A stretch of DNA of 64,000 bases, from the NCBI GenBank assembly GCA_020912385.1, contig CP087219.1, positions 1,240,001 to 1,304,000 of the forward strand. Reading direction: 5' to 3'. Positions 33,893 through 45,046 of the stretch are shown here, piece after piece; the stretch's first letter is position 1; every line of letters starts with the position of its first letter. The position numbers and the translations under genes were made by a program. The notes beneath the pieces were generated by a model, which was not told the origin of the DNA, did no database searches, and worked only from the letters and a program-made list of their open reading frames with translations. The stretch comes from Neofusicoccum parvum. Taxonomy: Eukaryota > Ascomycota > Dothideomycetes > Botryosphaeriales > Botryosphaeriaceae.

Positions 33893-34556
33893 AAAAGAGG
33901 TCTTAATTTCTCTCAATCTCACCTTCGCTTTTATTTATTTTGTCACACTTTGGATCATTAAGTCAGTCGTTTTCCTCATCCTTGTCTTGGGAGCATAGCG
34001 GCGTATATTTGCATAATCACATGAACGTTGTGGGTAGAGTAGAGTAGAGAAGAGCGGTGGCTTTGGTACGGGAGGCATTACATCAATATTCGTGGTTGGA
34101 AAGAAGCATCATCGATCGAAAGGAACGCTTTATAACAGCGTGCCATGTGGTTTTGTCACGACACACCCTTGCAATGGCTTGCATTAAGGTGATTGCTGCA
34201 GCCAACGGCAAGCGCGAAATTGCTCTCGACATTCAATTCTGTTCAAGGACTAAAACGTTTGTCCAGATGGCTTTGGCAGATATTCTCACGAATTTTTGCG
34301 TCCGGATGAATGCTTCAAATCCCTGTAATCGGGGAGTGGTCTTGTCGAAGGACCAACATGTCTTGGCGCTAGACGTCGGCTATGGAGCCCATCTGTAGTA
34401 TGAGCACGAGTTCTTTAGATATGATGCCTACACTCAGCACTTCAGCTGTTCCTTTAGTGATATGTGGCGGCGATATTGGCAAGACGATGTCTATGAGAAG
34501 TATCGGTACCTCGTTATCATGAACATCATACATTTTCATGCACATATTTACTCCCT
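33893..34556. other. Convergent intergenic (3' UTRs)
   Basis: The AT-rich stretch between convergent stop codons begins with an ATTAAAAAAG run and a T-rich tract. Small frames such as 34057-34398 are not convincing. Confidence 0.4.
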
Positions 34557-35525
34557 TCAAACGCCCAAAAGCCCTTTGATCTTCTCCTGCGTCTCTCTTC
34601 TCACACCAGCCTTTTCCAAATACCCCTCCACGCCCCCGTACTCCGCGTCCAAAAACCGCTTCGCCCCGCTCACCAGCTTGGGATCGCAATCCGCCCACTC
34701 CGGGCCCAGTCCGATCCTCGCAATCTCTTTCACGCGCTCCTCCCTCTCCGGATCCAGCTCCTTCTGCGTAGCCATGTAGTCTCTCTGCACGTCCTCCTCG
34801 CTCACGCCCAGCAGAAACAGCGTCAACATGGTCACCAGCCCGGTCCGATCCTTACCCTGGGTGCAATGCCAGAGGACGGGGTAGCTCTCCTCGCGCGCCA
34901 GCACGTCGTTGAAAACGGTCGCGATCTCGGCCGTGCACACGGCGAGGCTGTCGAGCATCAGCCCGATGACGCCGCGCGGGCTCATGACGTCACGGCCGAT
35001 GATGTTGACGGCCTCGACGCGGTAGCCGGCGACGTAGTAGGCCAGCACCTGCAGGTACGCCGGCCACGACAGCTGCGCCAGCATGGAGCGGATGTAGCCG
35101 TTGCCGTTGAAGTTGACGTCGCGGTAGGCGACGCCGGGGATCTTGGGGAGGTCGGCGGCCGTGGCGGCGGCCGAGGTGGTGCGGGGGGTGGGCACCGTCG
35201 TCGTGGGCGGCGAGGTTGCCGCGGAGGTTTCGGCGAGCGCGGCGAGCCGTCTGGCTTGCTCGAGGTGCTCGGTGGGGCTGCGGAGGTCGACGATGGTGGC
35301 GATGTTGAAGGTCTTTGTTAAAAGGGCTTGGTCCGCCGGGGTGGCTTCGTCTGGGGCAGGACGTTAGTTGTGGCGGCGGGCGGGGCGATGTTGGGCACAA
35401 ATACCTGGTCGAGCGCTGCGGTAGAGCATGCCGGGCTTCAGTTTGGAGGGCGGCGAGAGGAGGGAGGACACATCGCGGAAGTTGAGGACTTTCTCGAACC
35501 GAGGCAGGGGCGGTGCGGCGGCCAT
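34557..35525 (-). CDS. Tyrosine/dual-specificity phosphatase (Y_phosphatase3 type)
   Basis: The exons are 35405-35525 and 34557-35350 (54-nt intron, GTATTT..CAG), giving 304 residues. The N-terminus has the class signature: LNFRDV, LYRSARPDEAT and IVDLRSPTE. The P-loop is HCTQGKDRTG at residues 202-211, with catalytic Cys203 and Arg209. The first half has an Ala/Thr/Pro-rich linker (about 90-115). Fungal members of this family act on phosphotyrosine or phosphoinositides; the substrate is not evident. The gene shares a 760-bp promoter region with Eis1, from which it diverges. Confidence 0.9.
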
Positions 35526-36284
35526 GGTGTTGAGCGGGAGTCTGAGGGTGCGGGCGCAAAGGCAACCTCCGGACGTTCAGAAGACAGGACAGAGCACCTG
35601 ATTTGGCAGGCTAGCCGAAGATGGAAATAGATGGAGGAGTGCTGAACGGGCCGGCTCGCATGTGTGTGCTGGTAATGGCTGGGCGTCGGATGCACGGGGG
35701 GTCGGCCAGGCAGATGCCGTCGGGCCAGGCTTCGGGCGTGGGGAGCGACGGGGCTGAGGTTCAGCTGCGGCGCTGGAGGGTTTCGGGGTGGTGTTGGCGG
35801 GCGGCGGTGGTCGAGATTGGCAGGCGAGTCTGGCCGCGTGTTCCCTGCGCCGATCAGCAGTCGTCTGCGCGCTGGCCGCAAAACCTCGACAGGCACACGC
35901 GCTCCACTCGCGCTCCGCTCGCGTAGATCGGCATCGCTGGGACCATAGCTGCGCAGCTCCCTCGCGGCGAACATGCAGGCGGCTCGCGACGGACTGTCTT
36001 GGCAGAGGTGACAGCGCGCGTGGTGCAGGCGCCGTCGCGCGCCGCCGCCCGTTGCGGTCTAGACGGCCAGGGTCCTGCGCCTGGCCACGCAGTGATGTCA
36101 TCCCGTATATACCCCAGAGGCCCCGGCAGTCCAAACACCGCACTGCACCCATCCTTGCGACACATCGCCCCAGGTGCTCGCGCAAGCATTTCTCACACCT
36201 CGCCAATCCGCTGTCGCGCATGTCGGACGCCCGCCGTCCCTTAGTATAGCTCTCTGCCTGCCTCGCCCGCTGCCCTCCTCCACC
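35526..36284. promoter_or_regulatory. Divergent promoter, phosphatase / Eis1
   Basis: The GC-rich 760 bp hold a TATATA element near 36115-36120, about 165 bp before the Eis1 ATG. Minus-strand open frames running through this region (for example 35577-36584) are chance. Confidence 0.45.
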
Positions 36285-39230
36285 ATGGCTGCCACGGCCG
36301 CGCACATCGAGCAGCCCCATGTCACCGCGCCGGACACACAGCCATTCTCGCCGCAATCGCGCAAGTCCTTTGCTCCCGGCGACGTCGCGTGTCCGGATCC
36401 GGCCGCCCACGGCAAAGACAAAAGACTGCAAGAACAAGCCTCGACTGCCGCGCTCTACGTCACCCATCCCGACCGCGCAGCCAGCACTCGCCGCGGCGAT
36501 CCACTCGGCCCAGACGGGAAGCTGTCTTCTGCCGGTATGCGCCTCCAGGTCCACCGTGATTCGGCAGCTCAAGCCACTGACCATGCGTCAACAGGTGCCG
36601 CAACATCTCTCAAATATGCCAGAGCCCAGGACCTGCCTAGCTTCCCAGTAGTCGGCATTGATACTGCCAATTCCGCTGGTTCCGCTGCTCTCCTGGCTGC
36701 GGGAAACAAGACCAAGATCGAATGGTGGAAGCCTGACGGCACGTCTGACAACGCCGCAAAGGCCGCGCTGTTGGCCAAGGACTACAAGACGGCGCCCCAG
36801 TGGCAGCCGGAACTGAGCGCAGCTGGCTCCAAGGCGGCCCTGCTTGCTCATAAGGACGGTGCCAAACTCAAACTGTGGGTCCCGGAAGCAAGTGCAGACG
36901 GCAACTCGGCTGCTGGAATTGCCATGCGCAACAAGACGCTAAGCCCGCAGATCGACTTCGGCTACACTGACACAGGAAAGAGGAACGCGCTCACGGCTGC
37001 AACAGGGGCAGTGGCCGCCAGGAGCAGGAACAGGGCAGAGTCGTCGCCCGCACCACTGCCAAACTATCCCGACGCCGCGAACTCTGCCCACAATTCCCTA
37101 AACGCCGCCACTGTCGCGCATAGACCATCGGTAAAGATACCTGAAGACGCCAGCCGACTCAATTCGGAGGCCATGGAGTCAGCGCGGATCACCCACATTG
37201 GCGCTAACGTCCCGAAAGAGATGTTCGGCGCGGCCCCACCGGTTGCGATCGAGGTCGACGAGCAGCGACGGCAGGCCGCTCTCCGGGCCTCCGCAATCTC
37301 CATGGCCAAGAAAATGTACGACACACAGCAGAGCGCCATAAACGAGGCCGCTGGCATTTCCAACGTTGGTGAGACGGCGGCTCGTGGGGCTAGTGCGAGG
37401 CCAGTGTCTACGGCCAGCACCACCGCTTCTACCGCAGACCTCAAAACACAGGCGATGCAGTACATGAAGGTGCAGGAGCAAGCCCAGAAACTCGCTGCCG
37501 AACGACTGTCGAAACTCGAGCCGGATGGCCAAACTGCCTTCCGTAATTACTACGGCTACAGCAACACACCCCAACGCTCCAGGCTCTCGATACGCCGGGG
37601 GAGGCGTCGCGCCTCCAGCGAGGGAGCAATGGTCGATTCAGATGATGAGGAGCAATCGCGCCGAATCAGGAACCAAATGTCCGTCTTCAACACCAAGCTC
37701 GCCCAAGTCGATGCGAAGAAACGGCAAAAGGACCGGGAAAATCTTCTTGCCGCCGCTGAACGCAAAGTTAATGCCCAAATGCACACAATGGACGAGAAAG
37801 TCTTCATGGAGACTGGTAAGGTGTCACAGTCGATGATGGACAAGTGGGAGGCCAAGGCGCGCGCAAAGGCCACCGAACAGAGCGAGAAGCGCATGGAGAA
37901 CCACGGGAAAGTGCATGTCGGAGGTGGCAGATTCCTCGACCAGTCTGAGATCGACGCAATTGCTGCTGACAGGGTTGCTCCGACTTTGAATGAAATAAGC
38001 GAGGCTGCGGAGGCTAAAAGAGCCCGAGATGAAGAGGAGCGGCTCGACGAAGAGGAGAAGAAGCGTGTCGCTGCTGTGGAGAAAGAAAGAGAAGCAGAGC
38101 GCAAGGCCGAGGAAAAGCGCATCAAAGGTGAGTGTTCTCTAGAGTCTGCTACAACCGGTCATTGATTTTCTATAGGCAAGTTGAAGGCGGAAGAAAAGGC
38201 TCGCAAAGCCCAAGAGAAGGCCGCAGCGAAAACTGACAAAGAGGCTGAGAAAGCGCGGCGTGACGAGGAAAAGCGGATCAAACAGGACGAGAAGCGCAAG
38301 TCCAAGGCAGAGGAAAACCATGACGAACATGCCGACCACGCTAGTGCGCCTATGACCGTACTGGAGCCTCGACCTGCAACATCCAGCACTCATAGGGACG
38401 AGAGACCCATACCTTTGACCCAAATACCCAGCTACCACGCCGAAGTCGAAGCTATAGGCGATGTTGATTCCTCTGACGAAGCCTACGAGAACGAAAACGC
38501 CGTTGACTCCGCCGAAGAATCCAACAAGACACGCCGTGTAGCCACCGCACCTGCCGCAACCACCATAAACACTGGTAGTGCCGCGCCCACGTACTCTTCC
38601 AGCCAACCGATCGACATCAGTACCAACAAAACCGCAAAAGAAATCTCCTTCTCCGCACCTACCTCCCCAGTCGACCCATCCTCTTCTTCAAAGGAAGGCG
38701 GCGGCAGCCGTGGTCTGAAGTCGTTCTTCTCACGACTAAAGCGCCGCTCGCGCATCAGCGGCTCAAAGGAAAGAGATGACAAAGAAGAGTCCGGGTCGCG
38801 CTCCAATCGCAGCAGCTTCATCGGCGGTGCCGCGCTCCGCTCTCAGACCTCCCTCGTCGCCGAACGCGAACAGCAACAGCAGCGCCCCTCCACCAGCTCA
38901 CCGGGCATGACCGACAGAGCCGCACCCATGGCGACAGGCGCGGCAATGCGCTCGTCGCCCAGCATCAGCAGTCTGGAGAGCGGCGAGGTCGCTCGCACCG
39001 CTAGTAGGGGCGGGTTTGCGAGCAGCTGGAGCAGCAGAGGAAGGCAACGCAGCGCTACAACGGGGGTAAGCAGCATGTCGAACGGGGATGACGCGGATGA
39101 CGAGTTCGTCGACGCGCCGGAGGCCGATGGCGGGGAGGCCCTGGCCCCGCCGCCGAGGGTCGGCAGCGCGTTGGCGAAGAGAAGTACCGAGAGTCCGCAG
39201 AGGGATAGTCGGTTCATGGAAAGGTTTTGA
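36285..39230 (+). CDS. EIS1: Eisosome protein 1 (Eis1 family)
   Basis: The exons are 36285-38127 and 38176-39230 (48-nt intron, GTGAGT..TAG), giving 965 residues. Residues about 90-240 contain the Eis1 signature of repeated Ala-rich units: AATSLKYARAQDLPSFPVVGID, GSAALLAAGNKTKIEWWKPD, AAKAALLAKDYK.APQWQPE, GSKAALLAHKDGAKLKLWVPE, and NSAAGIAMRNK. A conserved block with RNYYGYSN and MSVFNTKLAQVDAKKRQ precedes a long Lys/Glu/Ala coiled coil that spans the intron (about 560-700). The tail is Ser-rich and likely phosphorylated. Eisosomes are the furrow-shaped plasma-membrane domains of ascomycetes. The ATG at 36285 is the first in a good context (CACCATGG). Confidence 0.92.
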
Positions 39231-40209
39231 TGGACAAGAGGCAAAAACTTGCAATGATCGTGGGTCTGCTTGGTTGATTTATGTCTCCGTTCCACTCGTT
39301 CTGTCTCGGTATCTTTGCCCCCTCACGACAACGACACGGAAAAACAGCGTTGCCATTGGATGGTCTTATGCTTTCTGTATTTGTATGCACGACGGATTCA
39401 CCCGAGCACTCATCAGCACAGCAGATCTCTTTCCGGAATGTCTCCTTTTGGTTTTCGAGTCCGGTTGATATCCCACCCCCGCTTTCGCACACAACGTTGG
39501 TTTATGTTTCGATTTCCTCATTGTCTACCCTTAATCTTTTGGAACAAAAGCAGCAACGCATCCGTACATAGCAGCATCATGCAGCATCACACTCGTCACC
39601 GTCTAACGACCGACTGTACATAACGGCCAATGAGAGACATTAACGAAAAGTGAAGACTACCACACCGGATCGCAGAAGACTCGGACAGTTTTGACTCGCT
39701 CATGCGCAGTTGAAGCATTCGCCCGAATGCGGAACTGGTTTGATACAGTCGCTTCAGTTCTCCGCATGAATGCTTCAATCACCCATACAGGTAACTTACT
39801 TGACGCGTCCTGTCGGCTGGAGCATCCCTCTCTGTGCTGCCACTTCTTTTGCGATCCGCTGTGCTACTCAAATTCACGGAATTCTCGTCTCCGCTTCTCT
39901 TGCACCGTTGAAGTAAATGCCAAGACTGCCGTCTCTATCGATTTCCACTCCAAGCTAATCGTACAACCTACCTTCTCCAAGCGGTGGCATTCTGGTGTCA
40001 TCGCCGAAGGCTGCGTGGAAGGTTCTAGGTCGTTCCATGGCGGGGTTGCTATCTACCTGGTGTTAGACGAAAATGCGCGGGAGGCGAGTTCCTCTAAAGG
40101 TCTTTGACGTACCTGGCTTGCGAGGACTTGTAGTCAGCAAAGCGTAGATTCTGGGACCAGAATGGGATGTTAGGCTTTGGGTACAACGCCAACCGCATTC
40201 CCGGCCCTC
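39231..40209. other. Convergent intergenic
   Basis: Nearly 1 kb between Eis1 and CDK7 stops. It contains the inverted repeat listed separately. The 138-codon frame 39691-40107 shows no family resemblance and runs through that repeat. Confidence 0.4.
39710..39777. repeat. Imperfect inverted repeat (potential hairpin)
   Basis: The left arm TTGAAGCATTC..GAATGCGGAACTG (39710-39736) is matched in reverse complement by CAGTTCTCCGCATGAATGCTTCAA (39754-39777), with a spacer of about 17 nt. It lies between two convergent genes and could be a transcript 3'-end structure or the scar of a small mobile element. Confidence 0.55.
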
Positions 40210-41537
40210 TCATCTAAGCGAGGAAAAGTCCAGCTTTCTGGCGACTTTGTCTCCACGGCCATCCCCGCTGGGTAGTTCACCACCACGCCTTTTCAGGTCC
40301 TCGCCCATCTGCTTCTCCAGCTCGGTCTTGGCCTTGGCCTTGTTTGGATTGGGAAGGTCCTGTTTGGGTGTGGGCTTTGGCTCAGCAGTCCACCAGGCGT
40401 GTTCGAGGACCTGCTTCGCGGTGGCACGGCGGCGGGGGTCGAGGGCTAGCATGAAGCGCAGCAGCTGGATGCCCTGGGGCCCGATGAGCCCGAACTCCGA
40501 GTCCCAGAAGCCCTGCGGCCAGCCGCGCTTGACGTCGGAGCTATCGCCGGGCTTTATGTAGCCGGATATCTTGGACACACCGGGCCAGTTGTCTTCGGTC
40601 GGTGTGCCGAAGATGTTGGAGATGAGGTCGATCTGCTCGAGATCCGTGTTGCCGGGCATGAAGAAGTCGCGGCGCACCAGCTCTGCGAAGACGACGCCCA
40701 TGCTCCACACGTCGACGGCGCCCGAGTAGAAGCGCGCTTGGTACAGCAGCTCGGGGGGACGATACCAGCGTGTAATGACGTTGTATGTCATAGGCGCATA
40801 CAGCTCTGCGAAGGAGCGAGCCAGACCGAAATCTGCAAGCTTGACCTCGCCGTCTGCTCCGATCAACAAGTTGTTGAGCTTGATATCGCGGTGTAGCACG
40901 AAGTTGGCGTGGCACCACCACAAGCCCCGACAAGCCATGCCCATCCACGCCTTCACATCGGCGGCCGCGTACGAGATAGTGTCGCGCGCCTTCATCATCT
41001 GTTCAAGGTCGCCCAGCGGCAGGAATTCAAGCACGAGATTCAAGTTCTGCGCCTTCGAACTGTAGACGGCGTGCATCTTGATGACGTTCGGGTGTGATAG
41101 CTCCTGCAGGTGCTTGATTTCCCGGATCGCGTCCATGGCGATGCCATCCTTGAATTCGGCGTTGACCTTGATCTTCTTGATGGCGACGAACTTGCCCGGC
41201 TCCGCTACCACCTCGCCTTTGTAAACGATGGCGTACGTACCCTCGCCGAGCTTTGTGGCTGTTCGAGGCAGAGTAAGTCAGCGTCCGCGGCTAGTGTATG
41301 AGGCAAGGGATCGGGGCGACGCGTACTTTTCTTGTATCTATTCTTGATCTCCTCGTTGAGGGCCTCAGACAAGTCTTGCGGCGCACCTCCCGCAGCTGGA
41401 CTTGCTGTAGCCCCAGTGCTGCGCGGCGACATGGCTTTATTGGCATTGTGTTGGAGGACGGTAAGCGCCTTGGCTTTGGCGGCGGTGATGTTCGCATTAG
41501 CAGAGGCCGCGTAGGGCTCCGCGGGAGAAACAGCCAT
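40210..41537 (-). CDS. KIN28: Cyclin-dependent kinase 7 (Kin28), TFIIH / CDK-activating kinase
   Basis: The exons are 41327-41537 and 40210-41258 (68-nt intron, GTACGC..CAG), giving 419 residues. A 70-residue Ala-rich N-terminal extension precedes the kinase domain, which runs KLGEGTYAIVYKG (Gly loop), FVAIKKIKV (ATP Lys), EIKHLQELSHPNVI, HRDIKLNNLLI (catalytic loop), DFGLARSFAELYAPMTYNVITRWYRPPELL and the CDK insert near DNWPGV. The NF...DIKLNN and RWYRPPELL context is that of CDK7, which phosphorylates the RNA polymerase II tail in TFIIH. The usual Pro in HRDxKPxN is Leu here. The Lys/Arg-rich C-terminus may be a nuclear signal. The gene is divergent from mS41. Confidence 0.92.
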
Positions 41538-42072
41538 GATGAGAAGCTGCAGTGTGCTCGGATGAAGCCGCAGAGAGTGTCGAGGGTCGTGGCGGGGCGA
41601 TGGGTGGTCAAGGAACCGGCGGGGTGGAGGAGTCGAAAGAAGACGGCTGGCCTCCGTGGTGGAGCTGCGTCGTCTGAGCGAGCGACTGCCGGGGTCGGCG
41701 GGCGGGAGGCAAATAGGCTACCTTGCTGCAGCTGTGAGCATTTGAGCGGCTGTGCGACGCGGCAGGGCCAAGCAGCTTGGTGAGGCTCTGCGGATGTAGA
41801 AGCAGTGGTGGTGGCGGGCGGCAGGGTGGGTTGCGGCTCAGCGCAGGCTTCGGCGTCGAGACGCGGCCCTCCGCCGACGAAAAGTTCCCGCGGCGAGCGA
41901 CGTCTGACCTCCAGCTTCACCTTCGCCCGACACGCTCGCCTCGCCTTTCCCCATTGCGCTCCCGAGGGCCTGTTCGCTTGCGCACTACCTTCAGGAAAGT
42001 GGTCGCCTGCCTCAATTGACTTGACTATCGCCCTGACCGCGACTCCAGGCCACTTCGACGCACATCACCACC
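41538..42072. promoter_or_regulatory. Divergent promoter, CDK7 / mS41
   Basis: The 535 bp between two housekeeping starts are GC-rich and have no obvious TATA box. The minus-strand frame 41291-41920 is an out-of-phase extension over the CDK7 start. Confidence 0.45.
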
Positions 42073-42780
42073 ATGATCGTCCGGCCAAACCCCCAGCTGC
42101 AGCAGCTCCTCCGACTCGGCGCACCTTCGACATCGATATCATACCAATGCGTCCGCCAGCTGCATAACCGGATCCCCCAGCGGCCTGTCCCCCAGCCCAC
42201 TCCCTTCGTCCCGGACGTCAATACCTTCCTGACCGTCATCGGGCGTAAGCTCTCACAACACGCCGCCAAGATACCTTCGTGGGAGGCGCTGTTCAGCCTG
42301 ACCTCGGACCAGCTGCGCGACCTGGGCGTTGAGCCCGCGCGCTCGCGCCGCTACCTGCTGCACTGGCGCGAGAAGTTCCGCAACGGCGAGTACGGCGTTG
42401 GCGGCGACGCCCAGCACGTTCGGGACGGCATCGCCGAGGTCCGCGTCGCCGAGGTCTCATCGAAAACCGCTGCCTTCAACGAGGCCCGGCTCGCCACCGC
42501 CACCGCGTCGCCCGGCACCAGGAAGGTCGTCGTCAATGTGCCGCAGGGCGCCGAGACCTCGGAGGACGTACTGAGGTCCGCGAAGCCGCTGCACGGCGTC
42601 AAGGTGAAGGGTGCGCACACGATTGTTGGACCACACGTTGAGGCGGTCTCGAGCAGGGCTGCGAGGATAGCTGTGAAGGAGGGTCTCTGGGAAGAGAGGA
42701 GAGGACACAAGGTTGATGGTGGTGAGAGGAGGAAGGCAGAGGTCAGAGCCAAGAGACGAGCGGCAGAGAACAAGAAATAA
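42073..42780 (+). CDS. FYV4: Mitochondrial small ribosomal subunit protein mS41 (Fyv4, IGR motif)
   Basis: A single exon of 235 residues. The N-terminus is basic and Ser/Arg/Gln-rich without acidic residues, as expected of a mitochondrial presequence. Residues about 48-93 are the IGR domain: DVNTFLTVIGRKLSQHAAKIPSWEALFSL (in part), then LRDLGVEPARSRRYLL. The family binds the mitochondrial small ribosomal subunit (mS41). The C-terminal extension is Lys/Arg-rich and ends in a basic helix, consistent with rRNA contact. Confidence 0.92.
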   Translation: MIVRPNPQLQQLLRLGAPSTSISYQCVRQLHNRIPQRPVPQPTPFVPDVNTFLTVIGRKLSQHAAKIPSWEALFSLTSDQLRDLGVEPARSRRYLLHWREKFRNGEYGVGGDAQHVRDGIAEVRVAEVSSKTAAFNEARLATATASPGTRKVVVNVPQGAETSEDVLRSAKPLHGVKVKGAHTIVGPHVEAVSSRAARIAVKEGLWEERRGHKVDGGERRKAEVRAKRRAAENKK

Positions 42781-43130
42781 GGGCGAGAGTCTTCGATGAT
42801 CAAGGCCAATGTTGGTAGCTGTGTATTCTCGATTTGTATATCATCCGGCTTGAGCATGCCACAATGTCCCAAAAATCTATACCAGGTTCTGGAACTGTCG
42901 AGGATGAGCAGCAGGCTTGAGCTGTCTATAAGGAAATCGAGTGCTCACGGCGGTCTGCTTGAGTACCAAGGGTGGGTACCAAGGCTTCCGTAGTGAGGTC
43001 GTGGGCCGCGCCTGCTGTCGTTGAGTTCGACCCTTGGGCTAACACCCTTCACCTCACCTCTCGACAGAGGAAATCACCATAACACGCAGATTTGCATGTT
43101 CTGCCGCACAACCTGTGGCTGCACCAAGCC
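42781..43130. other. Intergenic, upstream of Pch2
   Basis: 350 bp between mS41 and the first identified Pch2 exon. A further 5' coding exon of Pch2 could lie here, but I could not place one. Confidence 0.35.
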
Positions 43131-45046
43131 ATGGCGGGTGCCATGTTCAAGGCGATACTTCATGTCGAAGTACGTCTCCGACGCTCACACCATGCTTTCA
43201 TCCGCACCTACGAAGTCCGCTACCTCCCATCCTCCCTACTCACGCCAGCTTAAGCTCACTACAACGCTGACAAAAGCAGGTCCGCGATGAAATCTCGAAG
43301 TGGATGATACATACATACGAATATCTCCAACTAGGTCAGACGTTTCACGGTCGCAGTAAAGAACTCAGTGAGCGGGAACCGCAAGGTCGGAAGGGCCGAA
43401 AATCCAGGCTTTCAGCTTACTTATTGAGCAGAGAGTCTTGAGTGCGCAGCTAGCGTCGAGTTCATCAAGGTCGATGGATACTCTGGGCACGGAGACGGCC
43501 TGTCCTTGTTCGCTGTCAAGGAAGTCAAGCTTGATGTTCAGGTATACCGCCTTCGCGATGACGAAGACGATGCAGATGGGGCAAGTGATGCCATGCTGGA
43601 TGAAGCTGGAGAGAGTGGCGAAGGTGATCCGCTTCAACAGCTTCGTGTGACGCGTCTACCCAGTACGAGTTTCGACGGCTTGTGGGAATCGTAAGCTTTT
43701 CTCCTTCTACATCAGCGGCAGCTGCTCACTTATACAGACTGGTCTATTCTGGGGATTTCAACACAGACTTGCTCCGCCTCGCAACCCGAATGTGTAAGTG
43801 CATAAAACATGCACGCACTTGACAACTCGCTTATTTCTCCAGTGACGATGGCTCGAAACCACACGCTCAACACTAACTACACCAACTGGAATGGAGTGTT
43901 CCTGCTTCACGGCCCCCCGGGAGGTGGGAAGACAACTCTCTGGTAAGAATACGACTATTCTTCTCCTGCTGAAATGATTGGCACGAATGCTAATTTCTCT
44001 CAGCCGCGGTCTGGCCCAGAAGTTGAAAATTCGGCTTGGCAAAATCTACACTGAGGGGGAAATGATTGAACTCAACCCGGGAGCTCTATTCAGCAAATAC
44101 TTTGGCGAGAGCGGGAAAATTGTGGGGCAGGTCTTCGACAAGATCCAGAACCGTGCGGATACGGAAGAGGAGACTTTGTTTTGTCTCATGATCGATGAGG
44201 TCGAAAATCTCGTTTCACCACGCGAGCGATCAGCATCTGGAGGTGAAGTTGCAGATGCTATGAGGGTAACTACTCCAGCCAAGCAATTGTGTGGATTGTC
44301 AGTTAATACCTGTAGGTCACTAACTGCATACTTACTGCCCTGGATCGTCTTCGGCGTCGTCCTAATGTCATGCTTCTATGCACCAGCAACATGATCGAGG
44401 GTATTGTGAGTCAACGCTCTTCGACGTGAGAGGTTCGGAGGGTTGATAGCGCGGGATTTAGCTAATCGGTCAACAGGACTCTGCATTTCTGGATCGAGTC
44501 GACATGGTGCAGTTTGTGCCGAACCCCGAACCGAGCGCCGTCTACAGCATTCTCCAGTCGTCATTGAACGAGTTGATTAAACAAGGCTTCCTCCTATCCA
44601 CCGTTGTCTGTGCACCAGAGTCCCAGCACTCCCCTGCCGACACCTCCAACTACGCATCCAGAACCAGCAGCGTGATCATAGACAACACGCCCAGGACCAG
44701 CAGCGCGACCGGAGACACCGAAGAGTCCAGAGCTGGTGGAAGCCTAGCTGTAGATGGCAACAACTCCTGGAAAGAGCTTGACGAGTGCAGCGTTATGATG
44801 GAAGACCCAACTCTATTCCCATCCTTCGCTTTCTTGGACGGATTGATGGCAGCGGAGAGCAGCCTTGCCATGAAGCTGTGGAATTTCTCCAAGCGCTGTC
44901 ATGGTATGTCTGGACGATCGCTGCGCCGACTGCCCTCAAAGGCGGTGGGACTATACACGTACTCGGATCATCCCTCGATCAGCGAAGCACTCCAGGCACT
45001 GCAGATGACACTGGACAACGAGAAGGGCATTACGAGCACCACGTAG
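43131..45046 (+). CDS. PCH2: Pachytene checkpoint protein 2 homologue (Pch2/TRIP13), AAA+ ATPase
   Basis: Eight exons: 43131-43214, 43280-43355, 43432-43690, 43738-43793, 43843-43942, 44004-44265, 44316-44405, 44477-45046 (498 residues). The N-terminal HVEVRLRRS.. resembles the HORMA-interaction part of TRIP13. The AAA+ core has LHGPPGGGKTTLC (Walker A, residues 182-189, Gly in place of the usual Thr), LFSKYFGESGKIVGQVF, CLMIDEVENL (Walker B, Asp256-Glu257), LLCTSNMIEGIDSAFLDRVD (sensor 1 and Arg finger) and CHGMSGRSLRRLP (sensor 2). Residues about 353-410 are a Ser/Thr-rich insertion. The protein remodels HORMA proteins in meiotic recombination control. The start is uncertain, because an in-frame stop at 43080 limits this exon and an upstream exon may exist. 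Confidence 0.85.
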
